A DNA stretch of 64,000 nucleotides from positions 434,001 through 498,000 of the forward strand of contig CAJNOI010000032.1 of assembly GCA_905250115.1 (NCBI GenBank), given 5' to 3'. This DNA comes from Adineta steineri (Eukaryota; Rotifera; Eurotatoria; Adinetida; Adinetidae). The notes beneath the pieces are model-generated. The model did no database searches and was not told the DNA's origin. It saw only the letters and a program-made list of their open reading frames with translations. The translations under genes were made by a program, and so were the position numbers. Positions 1-12,376 of this stretch are shown here, piece after piece; within the stretch, counting starts at the first letter, position 1, and the number at the start of each line of letters is the position of its first letter.

Positions 1-955
1 TTAATGCCATACGTTGATCAAAAAGACCGTAGTTTCCGCGACCATTCAATGTTTTTGTGCTTAGAAAACCTACAAATAAAGAATTCGTATTTTTTTCTCT
101 ACATTTAAATATCTACCTAGTGGACCAAGTCGATAATTAAAAGTCACAACAACAACATTTCGTTGTGCTAAAACAAAACCATTATAAATTTGTGAACTTC
201 CTCCAATAAAATCTCCGCCATGTATAAATACAATAACAGGTAGTTTAGGCATATAACGATCGGTTCTCTATCAAAAAAAAGCAATACTCTTTTATTTTTT
301 ATTTAACTTCGAAATAAATTACTAACATTTGGTGCAAATATATTTAAATAAAGGCAATCTTCACTAAAATTCGATGGAGGAAAATTCGGAATAAATTGAC
401 GAATTTTTTCTTGTTCACTCGCTGGTTGTAAACATGATGGACGATAATGAGTTGCATCATAAATTAAAAATTTCGTATCCCATGGATCTGGTGGTAATGG
501 TGGCTGTAATATTCAAAAAAAAGTAAATAGATTCTGAATTTAATTAATAAAATAATTACTTTAAATCGATAAAGACCAACTAGAGAATAAAGAAAAATTC
601 ATCAATTAAATATTTAATAAATATTTCAATTATATTTACCAGGCGGTCGAGCATAAGGTATTCCAAGAAAAACACTAATATATTTTGGATAAAATGAATC
701 TCGTGAATCTACATTATAACTTGTACCTCGTACATATCCATATTGAGTATGTCGATCAACCTTTCAAATAAGAAAATGACTATTTTAAAAAATTAAATAA
801 ATAAATATTTATACATTAAAAATAGGTGGAGGACCATTTATGTAATTATTAAAACGATTTTGATTTTGAATATCGAAAAGAACATCATCAAAATATGGTT
901 GAGCGGTTATAATAGCAATTGAATTTATAATAATAAAACAAACCAACATTGCCAT
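1..955 (-). CDS. Type-B carboxylesterase/cholinesterase-like protein, N-terminal part (runs off window)
   Basis: Six exons can be joined in phase on the minus strand: 955-815, 760-640, 579-560, 503-327, 267-117 and 69-1 (continuing outside the window). The protein starts with a hydrophobic signal peptide ([12 protein letters not shown]...). It then shows the family landmarks in order: [37 protein letters not shown] (oxyanion-hole region) and YRLGPLGFLS, ending at [11 protein letters not shown]. The nucleophile Ser elbow and the rest of the triad lie beyond base 1, so catalytic competence cannot be judged; a neuroligin-like non-enzymatic member is possible. The third exon is only 20 nt, but it is needed to supply the conserved VGxxRFK segment and it restores the reading frame. 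Introns are 46-61 nt. The start is the first ATG (953-955), directly before the signal peptide. Confidence 0.9.
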
Positions 956-1443
956 AGATCAACTGTTTTTTTTTCTTTTGAATACTGTACAGTATATGTA
1001 CAAAAAAAAAGTCGTAAAGTTTAGTCACCTGCCATCAATGTTATATGAACATGTGCTGCTAGATGACGATTGGTTCATTTTGATTGAATATATTGAACTG
1101 TACAGGTAAGAAAAAATTTAACTCATTCTGACATGAGCATACGTACAAAAAGATGTCACAGCGACCTTTGTGAGGAGAACTTAGTAAGTTCTATAATTCG
1201 TACTGTTAAATTTAGAGGAAGTTTATAAAATCTATTGTTTCACAATTGAAAAAATACAAAAACTTATAATATTTACATTTAATAATCATTGTAAACAAAT
1301 TTTTCTTACAATCAGTTCAATTATTCTTTTTCTTCATCGAAATATTAATTTATTATTGAAAGTAAAATACAATATATTCAAAAAAAAGATTCAAGATTAA
1401 TTTATCGTTCAATATTTATAAATAATTATCACAAGTTAAACGT
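956..1443. other. Intergenic, between two minus-strand genes
   Basis: This AT-rich stretch contains the presumed promoter of the carboxylesterase gene and the 3' flank of the next minus-strand ORF. I see no coding potential or clear motif. Confidence 0.5.
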
Positions 1444-1869
1444 TTATTTCTGTTGTTTTCCTGTTAATAAATCTCCCCATGCCATGTTAAAATAATCGTC
1501 ATAATACCAAATACGATACATTGGTATACGAACAACAGAACGATCCATATAATACGGTGGTGGTAACATAATATTAGTTGAATATATAATTCGTTGTTCA
1601 AGTCCACGTATAATTTTAATATTAACACAAATATCTTTAATTGTGTCTACAATTATATCTTTTGGATATAATAAATTAACTTTCAACGATGTAAATGATT
1701 GACCTGCTTGTACAATTGGAATTGTATAATGACCGAACATTTTACAACAATCTTTCGCATGAATAGTTATATCAATAACTTCATCTCCGTGTGTTAAATC
1801 ATAAAGATTATCAATTGAAGAAATTAATTCCCAGTTAAGAAAATAAAACAGGTCCTTGCTAATATGCAT
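1444..1869 (-). CDS. Hypothetical 141-aa protein
   Basis: A single open reading frame begins at MHISKDLFYF and ends at LLTGKQQK. There is no signal peptide or membrane segment. The middle (about residues 30-55) alternates hydrophobic residues (VIDITIHAKD... FGHYTIPI) in a way that loosely recalls the second half of a C2-type beta sandwich. This is a weak impression, not an assignment. Composition is ordinary and codon use resembles neighbouring genes, which supports it being coding. The true start could be upstream: an AG lies just inside the ORF, so it may be the last exon of a longer gene, but no upstream exon fitted the required phase. Confidence 0.5.
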   Translation of the reverse strand: MHISKDLFYFLNWELISSIDNLYDLTHGDEVIDITIHAKDCCKMFGHYTIPIVQAGQSFTSLKVNLLYPKDIIVDTIKDICVNIKIIRGLEQRIIYSTNIMLPPPYYMDRSVVRIPMYRIWYYDDYFNMAWGDLLTGKQQK

Positions 1870-3157
1870 TTTGAATATGAATCAAAGAATTCAACTACTG
1901 TTATGTTTAAATAATGTTTTTTTTCTTAATGGACTGATATAATCAGCAGATGATATTTTTCTATATGAAAAACAGGCAATAAAATTTCAGTTTTGTCCTT
2001 CATCTAGTTTCATTAGCATTTTATGTTTTCTAATGTAAATAGGAGATGTCTGATAAAACAAAAAAAAAATCAAATAATAATATACTTTAATGCATTTTAT
2101 TTATTGTAGAAAAACATGAATATAATCAATCGATATTATGATTTATTTCTTTGATTATATCACATAATATTCTACTCACAAGGTAGAATTTTTGTTATTT
2201 TTTATTAATTGAATAGTAATAAGTGTCAATATATTGAATAATGGGTGAACCAGATGGAACTGATTACTTTTATTGAAGATTCAGTTATGCTACAAGATTG
2301 TCCGTAATATTCTATTTCTTTTGGTGCGTATTTCGCAATTTTCAGAAGAATTATTTTTTGTAGAAAAGATCTTGAAATACAAATTGTGCAAACATCGGAA
2401 GAACTCATTCTTTGGCAGGTAAATATTATTATAGTATAACCTACGCATTTTCATTCTCTAATTTAAGACTTATATAATTAATAAACTTCACATTCAACGA
2501 CATGATAATTACCGTCTCATAAAGGTAGTCCATCTGTTGAGAATATGACTTCCCAGAGAACATACAAATATACTGTTAGATGTCTATTTAAAACGTTTTT
2601 TTTAACTGTAGCAATAAAAGATCATGAAAACAAATCTATTTTTTGATGCTAAGTACTTTTCTGTTACCAAAAGCCTTTCTGAATATACGACCACACAAAT
2701 CGGCAGGTTTTTATCTGGCTCACCTGTTAGATCATGAATTCAGACATTTGACATATCAATGAATGTTGAAGTCAAATGATTCTTAGGAATATTTACCATT
2801 GAAACCTACATAAATTTCTTCGTGTTATTTTCTTAGATAACAAATACAAGAAATTTTTTATCAACCTCCTCACATATCATTTCTATTGTATGTAAAAGAC
2901 AAAATATGTTTCTGATTTGATCGTATCAACAAATTCAACGAGTTTATTTTATCTGAATATGTAAATACTAACATCCAAAAGAAAAATAAACAAAAATAGA
3001 TGATTAAATATTTTACAAAAAAATTTTTTCGTTATTCATAGTCAAAAATGCAATAAGAATATCAAAGTAAAAATAATGCACACAATATATGAATCATTCT
3101 GGGTTTTTTCTCTATATTATCATACGGACTGTATGACCGTATTGAAAATAATTTAAA
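1870..3157. other. Intergenic, no recognised gene
   Basis: AT-rich DNA between the hypothetical ORF and the 3' end of the ClC-7 gene. A 60-codon minus-strand ORF at 2226-2408 has no recognisable domain and could not be spliced in phase to the ORF downstream. Nothing else is supported. Confidence 0.4.
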
Positions 3158-6100
3158 TTAATTCGAAATACCAAGTTCTTCAATAGATGTATGACCTTTT
3201 TTATGTATCATACGAAATCGAGCTAAATCTTTTCGTGTTATCATTCCAACAACTTCATTCTTATCATTAACAACAACTAAATGACGTAGACCAAGACCAC
3301 GAAACATAGAAAATATACGAGGTAGTGTTGAATGCTACAAAATAAATTACATGTATATAGATTAGATGATAAATATATTTTTTTACATGTGAAACAGTAT
3401 AAGCTAAATTCATATATGGTCGTAAATCACAATAAAGTTCACGTTCTTCATCAGTTAAATGAACACTCTAAGAAAAAGCAAGTTTTCATTAAAAATAAAC
3501 CATTTATTTTTTTAAAAATTACCTCAATTGATGGATGACGTGGATAACTTTCACGAAAATCATCCAATGTTAAATAATCACGAAGAGAATCATTTAATGA
3601 AATAAAATTCTAATGAAAAAAACATGAAATCTAATCTCGTAACAATTTTTATGAACTTACTCGTTTTCTTAATATTGTTATAAGTTGATGTCGTAAAATA
3701 ATTCCTTGAAATGTACCAGCTCGTTCATTATTTGTCTAAAATATATATACATATAATAAATAGAACAATAAAATATGTTAGAATTTCAAACTTCATCAGC
3801 ATGATGATCAACAACTGGAAAACCATGATGACTTTCAGCACGTAAAATTCGAAAGATTGTTTCTACTTTTTCAACAGTTTTAAGTTTTGTTACTGGTGCT
3901 GACATTACACTTCTACATAAAACAGATAAAACATTTTCAAAATAAATTTTTTAATTTCTTCTACTAACAAAGCTGAAAGACGAGATAAAAATACTTCCGA
4001 TTGCCATGGTAAGAAAGGTACACCTAATATATACATAGAAGAGAAAAATTAGCATTAAAAAATATTTAATAAACTAACTTTGTAAAGCAATATGTATATC
4101 AAAAAATCCCTAAATAAAAATAAATAAAAATAAGCTTCGTTTTTTTTTCAAAAACATATTCTTACTTCATTAAAATAATCACCCGTAAGTTTCGCCACTG
4201 TTAATACAATCATAATAGGTAAACCGAGTACAATATCACCAGTAGCTTCGATTAAAATGACTGCAAGACTGATTGTCATTCTCATAATTCCACCTAGATT
4301 TCAATATAAGAATACAATAAGAGAATAAAAATAATATTTACCAAGTTGTGATGCAGCTCCAAAAAGAGCATATTTTCCAGGATTAAAATACTATTTAAAT
4401 CATTAAAAATATTAGAAAAATAGAAAATAAACTTACTATAGATGGAAATAAATTATGCATACCAATACCAACTAATCGACCCCATGAAGCACCAATTAAA
4501 AGACTTGGAATGAAAAGACCGGAACTAACTATAATACCATATGTCCAACAAGTTAAACAAAAATAAACAATACAAAACGCTAATAAACTCCAGGCTTTAT
4601 AAGTTCCTAAATATAATTTACAAAAATATATTTTCTAATTTTTTCTTTCGAAAAATATTCTTACCTATTTCACTATGAAATAGATTTCTAACTGCATTTT
4701 CCGGTGTACTAAAAACAATTGTTGCCATTGTATTATATTGTCCATCAGGACAAAATAATTGTATTGTAGGTGAATTAAGTTCGACTTGAGTTTTAATCGG
4801 TCGACATTCATTCATTGTTGTAAATATTAATACAAAAGCTATAACAACAGTTGTCGCTGCGACAAGTAAGACTTCAATAATTAATACCCAATGTCTATTT
4901 ATATAATGATGTCGAAATTTCGTTAAACGTAAATTTAATTCATTAAATAAAGCTCCAAATACTCCGCCCATAACACCCATTAAAATAAATATAGGTAATT
5001 CAAACCACATATAAGGAACATCCTAAAAAAGAAAACTTTTCCAATGATTTTTTTGAAAGATGTTTTTTCTATACTTTAAAAAGACCAAAATTAATTAAAC
5101 CGGGTGATGATAAATCACCAAAATGACCATCAATTGCACTCATAACAACATTTAAAGTAAATGTTGACACCATAGATGCAAAAAACTAAATAAAGAAATT
5201 TATTTTCCTCTTCGTTTTAAAAATTTACATACAATGAACCATGTTAATTGTTGATTAAAAAAACTAGCACCTTCTTCGAGAGCAAATAAAACACCACCAA
5301 CCGGAGCACCAAAAGCTGAAATAAAACTTTTTAATAAATTATCAAATCATTTTTTTAATGTTCTATACCTGCAGCAACTCCAGCAGCAGCACCAGCCGAG
5401 ACGAAATCACGTTTATGTTTATCAGTACGAAAATGTTTAAAAATCTAATTGAAAAAAATAAAATTTTAAATTTTCGCTTTCGAAAATATTTTATTTACAT
5501 GAAAATCGAATTTTAATGTACTACTTTTTCCTTGGGAAATTCCACCAGCAATAATGGAACCGGAATGTATCCTATACAAATAAATAAAATCATATATTTT
5601 GTTAAAATAAATAAAAACATTCTTTACATTGGTCCTTCTTTTCCAACAGCTAATCCACCCGATACAGAAAATATCACACCTAATACTTTTGCAATCAATG
5701 CTTTTAAACTAAGTACATGTGGAACAGCTACACCATTAAGATAACATTTAACTTGTGGAATACCTGAACCACGTGCAGCTGGCTATTAAGAAAAAAACAA
5801 ATAGATCAAAGAAATTGTTTTTTTTATATATTTTAATAAATACCTCCCAAAGAATAAGTAAACCGGAAACAAGTACAAAACTCATATTAATAGCAATCCA
5901 TGTTAAATATGGTGTAAATAAACAATGTTCAGATAAACATGTATCTAATCTATTTTGTACATAACTAAATTTAAATTTTGTTAAATTTTTTACAGCAAAA
6001 TCCACAAATACAGCAACTAATCCAGTACAAATACCAATTAATAACATAATCACCCATTTTAAAACAGCTAAACGACGTGTATGTTGATGACCTAAACGTT

Positions 6101-6364
6101 TTTCTTCCATATGAGATATTTCACTTTCATCACATTCATAATCAAGTGATTCATAACGACCGGATATTAATTTTTCACCAGTAGCAAAAGTTGTATGTGA
6201 ACCTGTACGTTCATGATTATCATTTGTTGTGATATAAGCATTAAGAGATGTATAGGTATGCTATATTATAAAAATAAGATTTTATATACAAAAAGAACTG
6301 ATTATCGATGTCTTACATGTCGACCACTTTCATCTAATAATGGTTGATTTTCATCTTCAGTCAT
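3158..6364 (-). CDS. CLCN7: ClC-7-type lysosomal chloride/proton exchanger, with a 1-nt frameshift in the last exon
   Basis: Eighteen exons join in phase: 6364-6317, 6260-5844, 5782-5628, 5571-5499, 5444-5369, 5315-5233, 5185-5075, 5022-4665, 4606-4437, 4390-4342, 4293-4166, 4109-4079, 4023-3969, 3912-3792, 3735-3661, 3609-3523, 3467-3387 and 3335-3158. Without the frameshift the protein is about 764 aa, close to vertebrate ClC-7 (about 800). Seen in order: an ESLDYE N-terminal motif, GSGIP (160-164), GKEGP with the gating Glu204, and the LEEGASF proton-glutamate region (Glu271). The 67-residue spacing of those two Glu equals that in human ClC-7. Then come [13 protein letters not shown] and two CBS domains, the second ending [10 protein letters not shown] and RKDLARFR. 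By family, it exchanges 2 Cl- for 1 H+ in lysosomes, usually with OSTM1. An extra G at about 3300 breaks the frame within CBS2 and leads soon to a stop. Confidence 0.92.
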
Positions 6365-6462
6365 CTAAAACGATGTATAATATGAAAAAAAAATACGTCT
6401 TTTGTCTTTTATAATGTTATTTTCTTGCAAAACAAAAGAAAAACAACAAGTTTTATATCATT
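6365..6462 (-). promoter_or_regulatory. 98-bp DRG2/ClC-7 intercistronic spacer ending in a 3' splice acceptor
   Basis: The spacer separates the DRG2 stop codon from the ClC-7 start codon on the same strand. An AATAAA overlaps the DRG2 stop codon. On the minus strand the spacer is T-rich and ends in TTTTAG immediately before the ClC-7 ATG, which is a good acceptor for a spliced leader or a 5' UTR intron. This arrangement fits a polycistronic unit resolved by trans-splicing, or two very closely packed genes. Confidence 0.5.
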
Positions 6463-8201
6463 TTATTTTTTCACTAAACAAATAACATCATCATTCAATA
6501 AAACATGTCCAAGACCAACACGTTGTGGTGAAAATTTCACCGAGACACCCTAGAAAAAATTTATTTTTGTTGAAATTATATTCAAACTTAAAAAATCAAA
6601 TATTCTCTTCTTACCCAAACAAGTGCATATTTAAATTGATCAACCATTGTTCGATGAACCATACGACACTAAATCAATAGTTTATGATTAAATTAAAATT
6701 GAAACGAATACAAAAATAACTTACGACATGTTCAATAGTTGTTCCAGATCTAACAATTAAACCTCCTTCAAAATCAGGTTTTTCACCACGTTTTTTTGTA
6801 TAAACACGGATTAAATTTAATAAACCCCATATACTTTCAAGCATAAAATCTATATTTAATTTCATGTTACAACTAAATGAATAATTAGAAAAAACTAAAT
6901 TTATAAAAAAAAAATTTCAGTACCTGATTACGATTGAATTCGGTAAATGAGCAAGTCGATCAACTTCTTCAATTGATACCTGATCAATTTTATTATAAAC
7001 CTAAAAATAGAAAAAATAGGTCAATGTATATATGCTAATTTTATTTTAATTACATAAAGACATGGCATATAAACACGTCGTCCAACAACAACATCAATAA
7101 ATTCATCACTTGTATAATCATCTCGAAAGAGAACTTGAGCATTGAATATTTTATATTCATGAAGAATTAAATTAATCAATTTTTCCGAACATTTTGTCAT
7201 TGGTACTGTACTTGTTATATTAATTCCACCAGTTTTTTTTGGCTAGATTTAGTTAAATAAAATAAATACAGTCAGATTTATAAAACACTTACAATAATAC
7301 CTTAAAATATATTTCTGGTTTTGCTCGATTCAATCGAATACCAACACTTTCAAGTTCTTCTTCAAGAATTTCTCTAGAAAAATTTAAAAATAGACGTTAA
7401 TTAGAAAGATGTATTGATCTGATAAGATAATCAAAATTTTTACCTTTGTTTTTCACCTTTTGTAGCGTCTAACATCATTAAGACCATGTCAGCGGTACGT
7501 GCGACGGCAATAACTTGACGACCTCGACCTTTGCCTGTTATATAAACATAAAACATAGACTTTTTCTCCGAAAAAAAAGAATTTTGAATACAAACCTTGA
7601 GCGGCTCCTTCAATAATACCAGGTAAATCAAGTAATTGAATCTATAGATAAAAATAAATAATCTTTCAAACATAATTATACATGCAGTTCCACATACTTC
7701 AGCACCATTATACTAGAAATAAAATCATCTTATTTTATTTTATTTATAAAAAAAATTAATTTACTTCGATGACACCGGGAATACAAGTTAAAGTTGTAAA
7801 TTCATATGAAGCAGCAGTTGATGCCGTACGTGTAACTGTACTTAACAATGTACTTTTACCAACTGATGGAAAACCAATAAGAGCAATACGTGCATCACCA
7901 GATTTAACAACATCAAAACCTTCACCCTATAGAATTATTTTATAGAATATCCAAAAAAATTAAAAATCTTTTAGTTTTTCGAACCTTTCCAGCACCACTC
8001 TTAGCATCGCCTTCCATTAATGCTTGACGAAATTTTGCTAATTTCGCTTTAAGTAAACCCAAATGGTATTCAGTTGCTACAAAAACAAATGATCTTTTTC
8101 ATTAATTGAACTATAATTCAATTTCAAATATCTGTACCCTTATTTTTTTGTGTTCTTGCTATTTCCCTTTCAATATCGGCAATTTTTTCAAGAATACCCA
8201 T
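6463..8201 (-). CDS. DRG2: Developmentally regulated GTP-binding protein 2 (Obg/DRG family GTPase)
   Basis: Twelve exons join in phase: 8201-8138, 8076-7985, 7926-7765, 7712-7698, 7641-7596, 7534-7444, 7373-7301, 7242-7054, 7000-6924, 6872-6725, 6668-6615 and 6549-6463. They give 365 aa; human DRG2 is 364. Landmarks: N-terminal [18 protein letters not shown] helix, G1 GFPSVGKST (70-78), G3 DLPG (116-119), the DRG-specific [15 protein letters not shown] segment, G4 NKID (247-250), and a C-terminal TGS domain with YTKKRG and FKYALVWG. The MGILEKI start and overall similarity indicate DRG2 rather than DRG1. By family it is a translation-associated GTPase stabilised by a DFRP2/RWDD1 partner. Exon 4 is a 15-nt microexon encoding five residues just before the G3 loop. 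The gene lies head-to-head with actin and immediately upstream of ClC-7. Confidence 0.96.
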
Positions 8202-8599
8202 TTTTTTTTCTTATTTTTTAATTAAATTTAATCTGAAAAAATAAATTTAATTTGATTTGCTAAAGAAGAAATTAAAAGTTCGTATATTTCCGATTTTTTG
8301 TTGTTTATTTGGAAGAGAAGATAACTGTAAACATTGTTTTTTTTCGTAATATTTCTGTTTTTACGCGTTATCTTTTTTATTTTCGTGTTATTGTTGATAA
8401 TGCGATGACTAATCTTTTTACATAATGACCATCTTCGTCGTCGTTCTACCGCAAGCAAGCACGTCTTTTGCTATCGAACATGACTAAACACAAGCTCACA
8501 CTCATTCCTTCGTGTGTGTGTATGCATACTCTCCACCCTCCTTTGCGTTCTTCAATCCAATGCATTTTCTTCATTGGTTCGAACGTTCGCTTCAAATGT

Positions 8600-8609
8600 C
8601 CTTATATGG
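8600..8609 (+). promoter_or_regulatory. CArG box (serum response element) upstream of actin
   Basis: CCTTATATGG matches the SRF consensus CC(A/T)6GG exactly. It lies about 80 bp upstream of a TATA box and about 200 bp upstream of the actin ATG, the position typical of animal actin promoters. Confidence 0.75.
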
Positions 8610-8683
8610 CAATACAAATAGAATTTCAAGCCGACGATGAATAAGAAGAGAGAGAGAAGAAACACTGCACTCGTCCGTATTTG

Positions 8684-8690
8684 TATATAA
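8684..8690 (+). promoter_or_regulatory. TATA box of actin gene
   Basis: TATATAA lies about 120 bp upstream of the actin ATG and downstream of the CArG box. A second TATA-like sequence at 8741-8747 is closer to the ATG and could be an alternative. Confidence 0.6.
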
Positions 8691-8791
8691 ACCGAAACAA
8701 AGCAGCGAACTATCATCATTTCAGGCCACTCGTTTCGAGGATATAAACGCACTTGTTCAACTACATTCACATTTTTATTTTTATTTTTTAA

Positions 8792-9997
<1,206 letters not shown>

Positions 9998-10637
9998 ACA
10001 AATGAAATCTTCTTTTTTTTTCGATGTGCTCAACACTGTGCGCCTGTGTGTGTATATTTTCCTATGTGTTGTATGTCGATCGTCATTAGTGTGTTTATTG
10101 TTGATAGACATGCTTTTTTTTTCTCTTTTTATTCCACTTTGTCATTCCACACGTTTTCTTTATCATTAAATCATTCAGATGAAAACACCATCCGCACATA
10201 AAAAACAAACTCTATTTTATTATTTACTTAACTTAACTTAACTAAAGCATAGAAGTGAATTCAAAAGATTTAATTAGATAAAAGTTCCGTGAAAATATAA
10301 GCAAATTTAACTTACATACGTATACATATATACATTCATCGATGTCACACTTTCCTTGCAAAATAAAGAAATTAACTTCAGTACATTTTGTTATCTAAGA
10401 TTGTAAACGATAACAATCATTTTTTTTTCGAAATGTATTTTCTTTTTTTCTTCGTCGGTAGATTAATTCTCCCTTTGTTTATTATTATTTTTACATCGAA
10501 CATAGCGCTTTTGTCTTTTGGTTGGTAGTTAATAGTGTACGAATGACATAATCAATGGCGATGAGAATAGATTTGTCTATGAAAAAAAATATTATTGAAT
10601 TTGTTTTTACTTTGCTTTAGATCGAACAGTTTAAAAA
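9998..10637 (+). other. Actin 3' UTR and spacer to ATP synthase f
   Basis: T-rich sequence follows the actin stop. An AATAAA at about 10362-10367 is the best actin polyadenylation signal. A TTTGCTTTAG acceptor-like sequence at about 10611-10620, just before the next ATG, may receive a spliced leader or end a 5' UTR intron. Confidence 0.5.
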
Positions 10638-11238
10638 ATGGGTGATGCTTGGTATAGTAAAACCAATGAAACAATTATCCCGGGTAATCCAGATCGTATA
10701 AAAGCTAAATGGGATCCATTACAATACTTAAATTTGGCTCAATATCTTAAAGTATTCAACGAATATCCACGTGATTTCAATGCACGTGTACATGGACCAT
10801 ATTGTCCATGGCGTTATTATGGAAAACGTTAGTTACAAAATTAATAATTTAACTTATTCTTTTACTATAATTTATTTTAAAGGTGATCTTCATTTTGGTG
10901 ATGTTAAAGTAGGCGATATTCCAGCATGGATTGCTCGACGAGATAAAACACCTATGGGTATTTATCAAGGAGGTATTCGAAGTAAGTTTATTAGGATTGT
11001 ATAAGAAGGAAGATAGATAAAAAAAAGAATTTCTTTAGCATTCTGGAAATTTTATCGTGCTTATTTGGATAATAAAAGACCAAATCTTATTTGGTATACA
11101 CAAATATTTATGGTTGCTTCACTATTTAACTTTGTTTTCTTTGCTATACCTGATAGAAGTAAGTTATTTTTGATTGAAATCTCTATTAATATTATTTGTA
11201 TTTTTGTAGAACATTACAAATGGGCCAAATATCATTAA
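10638..11238 (+). CDS. ATP5MF: Mitochondrial ATP synthase subunit f
   Basis: Four exons join in phase (10638-10827, 10883-10981, 11039-11158, 11210-11238) to give 145 aa. The segment from VHGPYCPWRYYGK through FGDVKVGDIPAWIARRDKTP, a membrane helix (FMVASLFNFVFFAI) and the terminal HYKWAKYH resemble insect ATP synthase f; the WAKYH end parallels the family RKYH end. The subunit sits in the membrane Fo sector of complex V. The N-terminus carries about 45 extra residues (MGDAWYSKTNE...) compared with human subunit f, which is about 94 aa; insects have an intermediate length. No classic cleavable presequence is obvious. A polyadenylation signal AATAAA is at about 11338. Confidence 0.9.
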
Positions 11239-12019
11239 ATACATATTGGATTAAAAACAAAATTATTATTATTACTACTACTCCTTTACTTGCCAGTCCT
11301 ACCGTAGTTATTAAACGCGTATTTTTCATTTTTTTCAAATAAAAAGTTTAGGAAAATGAGCGTTTATATTTTCTTCATTGATTTATCTTAAACCTACGGT
11401 TTATTATAAACACAATCATAATTATACAGGACAAAAATGATGAAAAATCGACTTCAAGAAATTTATTTTTATCGTGAAATAATTTCCTCTAGTATTAATC
11501 TTAAAAAAGTCAAGTATACTTGGATTTTTTTATAAGATCGTATAAGAAGTATATCAAATATATACTACTTATAGATATTTAGAAATGAATATTAGATCTA
11601 AATAAAAATAGATTTTGTAACAAGATGTACTTTTCGATGAAACTTCAATATCTTTGTTTAGAACAAATTATTAATGGACATGGTGAAAAGGTTATTCAAA
11701 TAGTCAAAAGTTCAACAAGCTTCGAATTAAATTTATAACTATTTTTTCGAATTGTAAATATTCATTCTAGTATAAAAACATTTATAATTACAAAAAAATA
11801 AACTTTGATGAAGCCTTTAGTTACCTTAACATAATATAGATCTATTTATATTACCTAGATTTGACCTTGTTTAGTTAAATATATGCATTTTTATGGTTTA
11901 TATGTTCGATCTGTGTCGTCTATCGGATGGACCTACAAATGTCAAAAACAGAAGTGAAACAATTTTCTCTTTCATATAAATTATGAATTAAATAAGCGCG
12001 TTAATAATAATATAGAATT
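11239..12019. other. Intergenic
   Basis: Holds the ATP synthase f 3' UTR (AATAAA near 11338) and AT-rich sequence upstream of the small membrane-protein gene. No other features were recognised. Confidence 0.4.
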
Positions 12020-12376
12020 ATGTGTCTATTCAATAAATTTCCTATTCTATTTTTTCTTTTACCAACTATTTTTTGTCATATTAATAAGGTAGATTAAATT
12101 TTATTTATACAAATCAATAATTCATTCTTTTCTTTCCTACAGGATAATATAAAAAAACAGAATGATTCAATAAAACTATTCTTTTTCATATGTATTTCAT
12201 TGATTATAATTGGTTTTGTAATTGGAACAGTTGTCCTAATTATAATTCTTCCATTTATTATTGATAATGATGATGATGATGATGAAGATGAAAGTCAAAT
12301 GGATGAACAAGAATCAAAAATAGATTCTGATGATATATTTTTATTCACAGATGATGAAGAGGAAATATCTATATGA
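12020..12376 (+). CDS. Small single-pass membrane protein with acidic tail (100 aa, two exons)
   Basis: Exon 1 (12020-12088) encodes MCLFNKFPILFFLLPTIFC..., a good signal peptide. A 54-nt intron with GTAGAT donor and TTTCCTACAG acceptor follows. Exon 2 (12143-12376, phase 0) encodes a hydrophobic stretch of about 25 residues (FICISLIIIGFVIGTVVLII...) and a strongly acidic C-terminal tail (DNDDDDDEDE ... DDEEEISI). The predicted topology is type I, with a very short ectodomain and a roughly 45-residue acidic cytoplasmic tail. No homologue is recognised. Support comes from the phase match, intron size typical of the locus and signal-peptide plus TM logic. It is too short in each exon to be obvious as a single ORF. 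Confidence 0.6.

Noticed and set aside
2226-2408. Possible upstream exon for the 1444-1869 ORF
   Set aside because: Its donor leaves phase 0, while the only acceptor in the downstream ORF needs phase 2.
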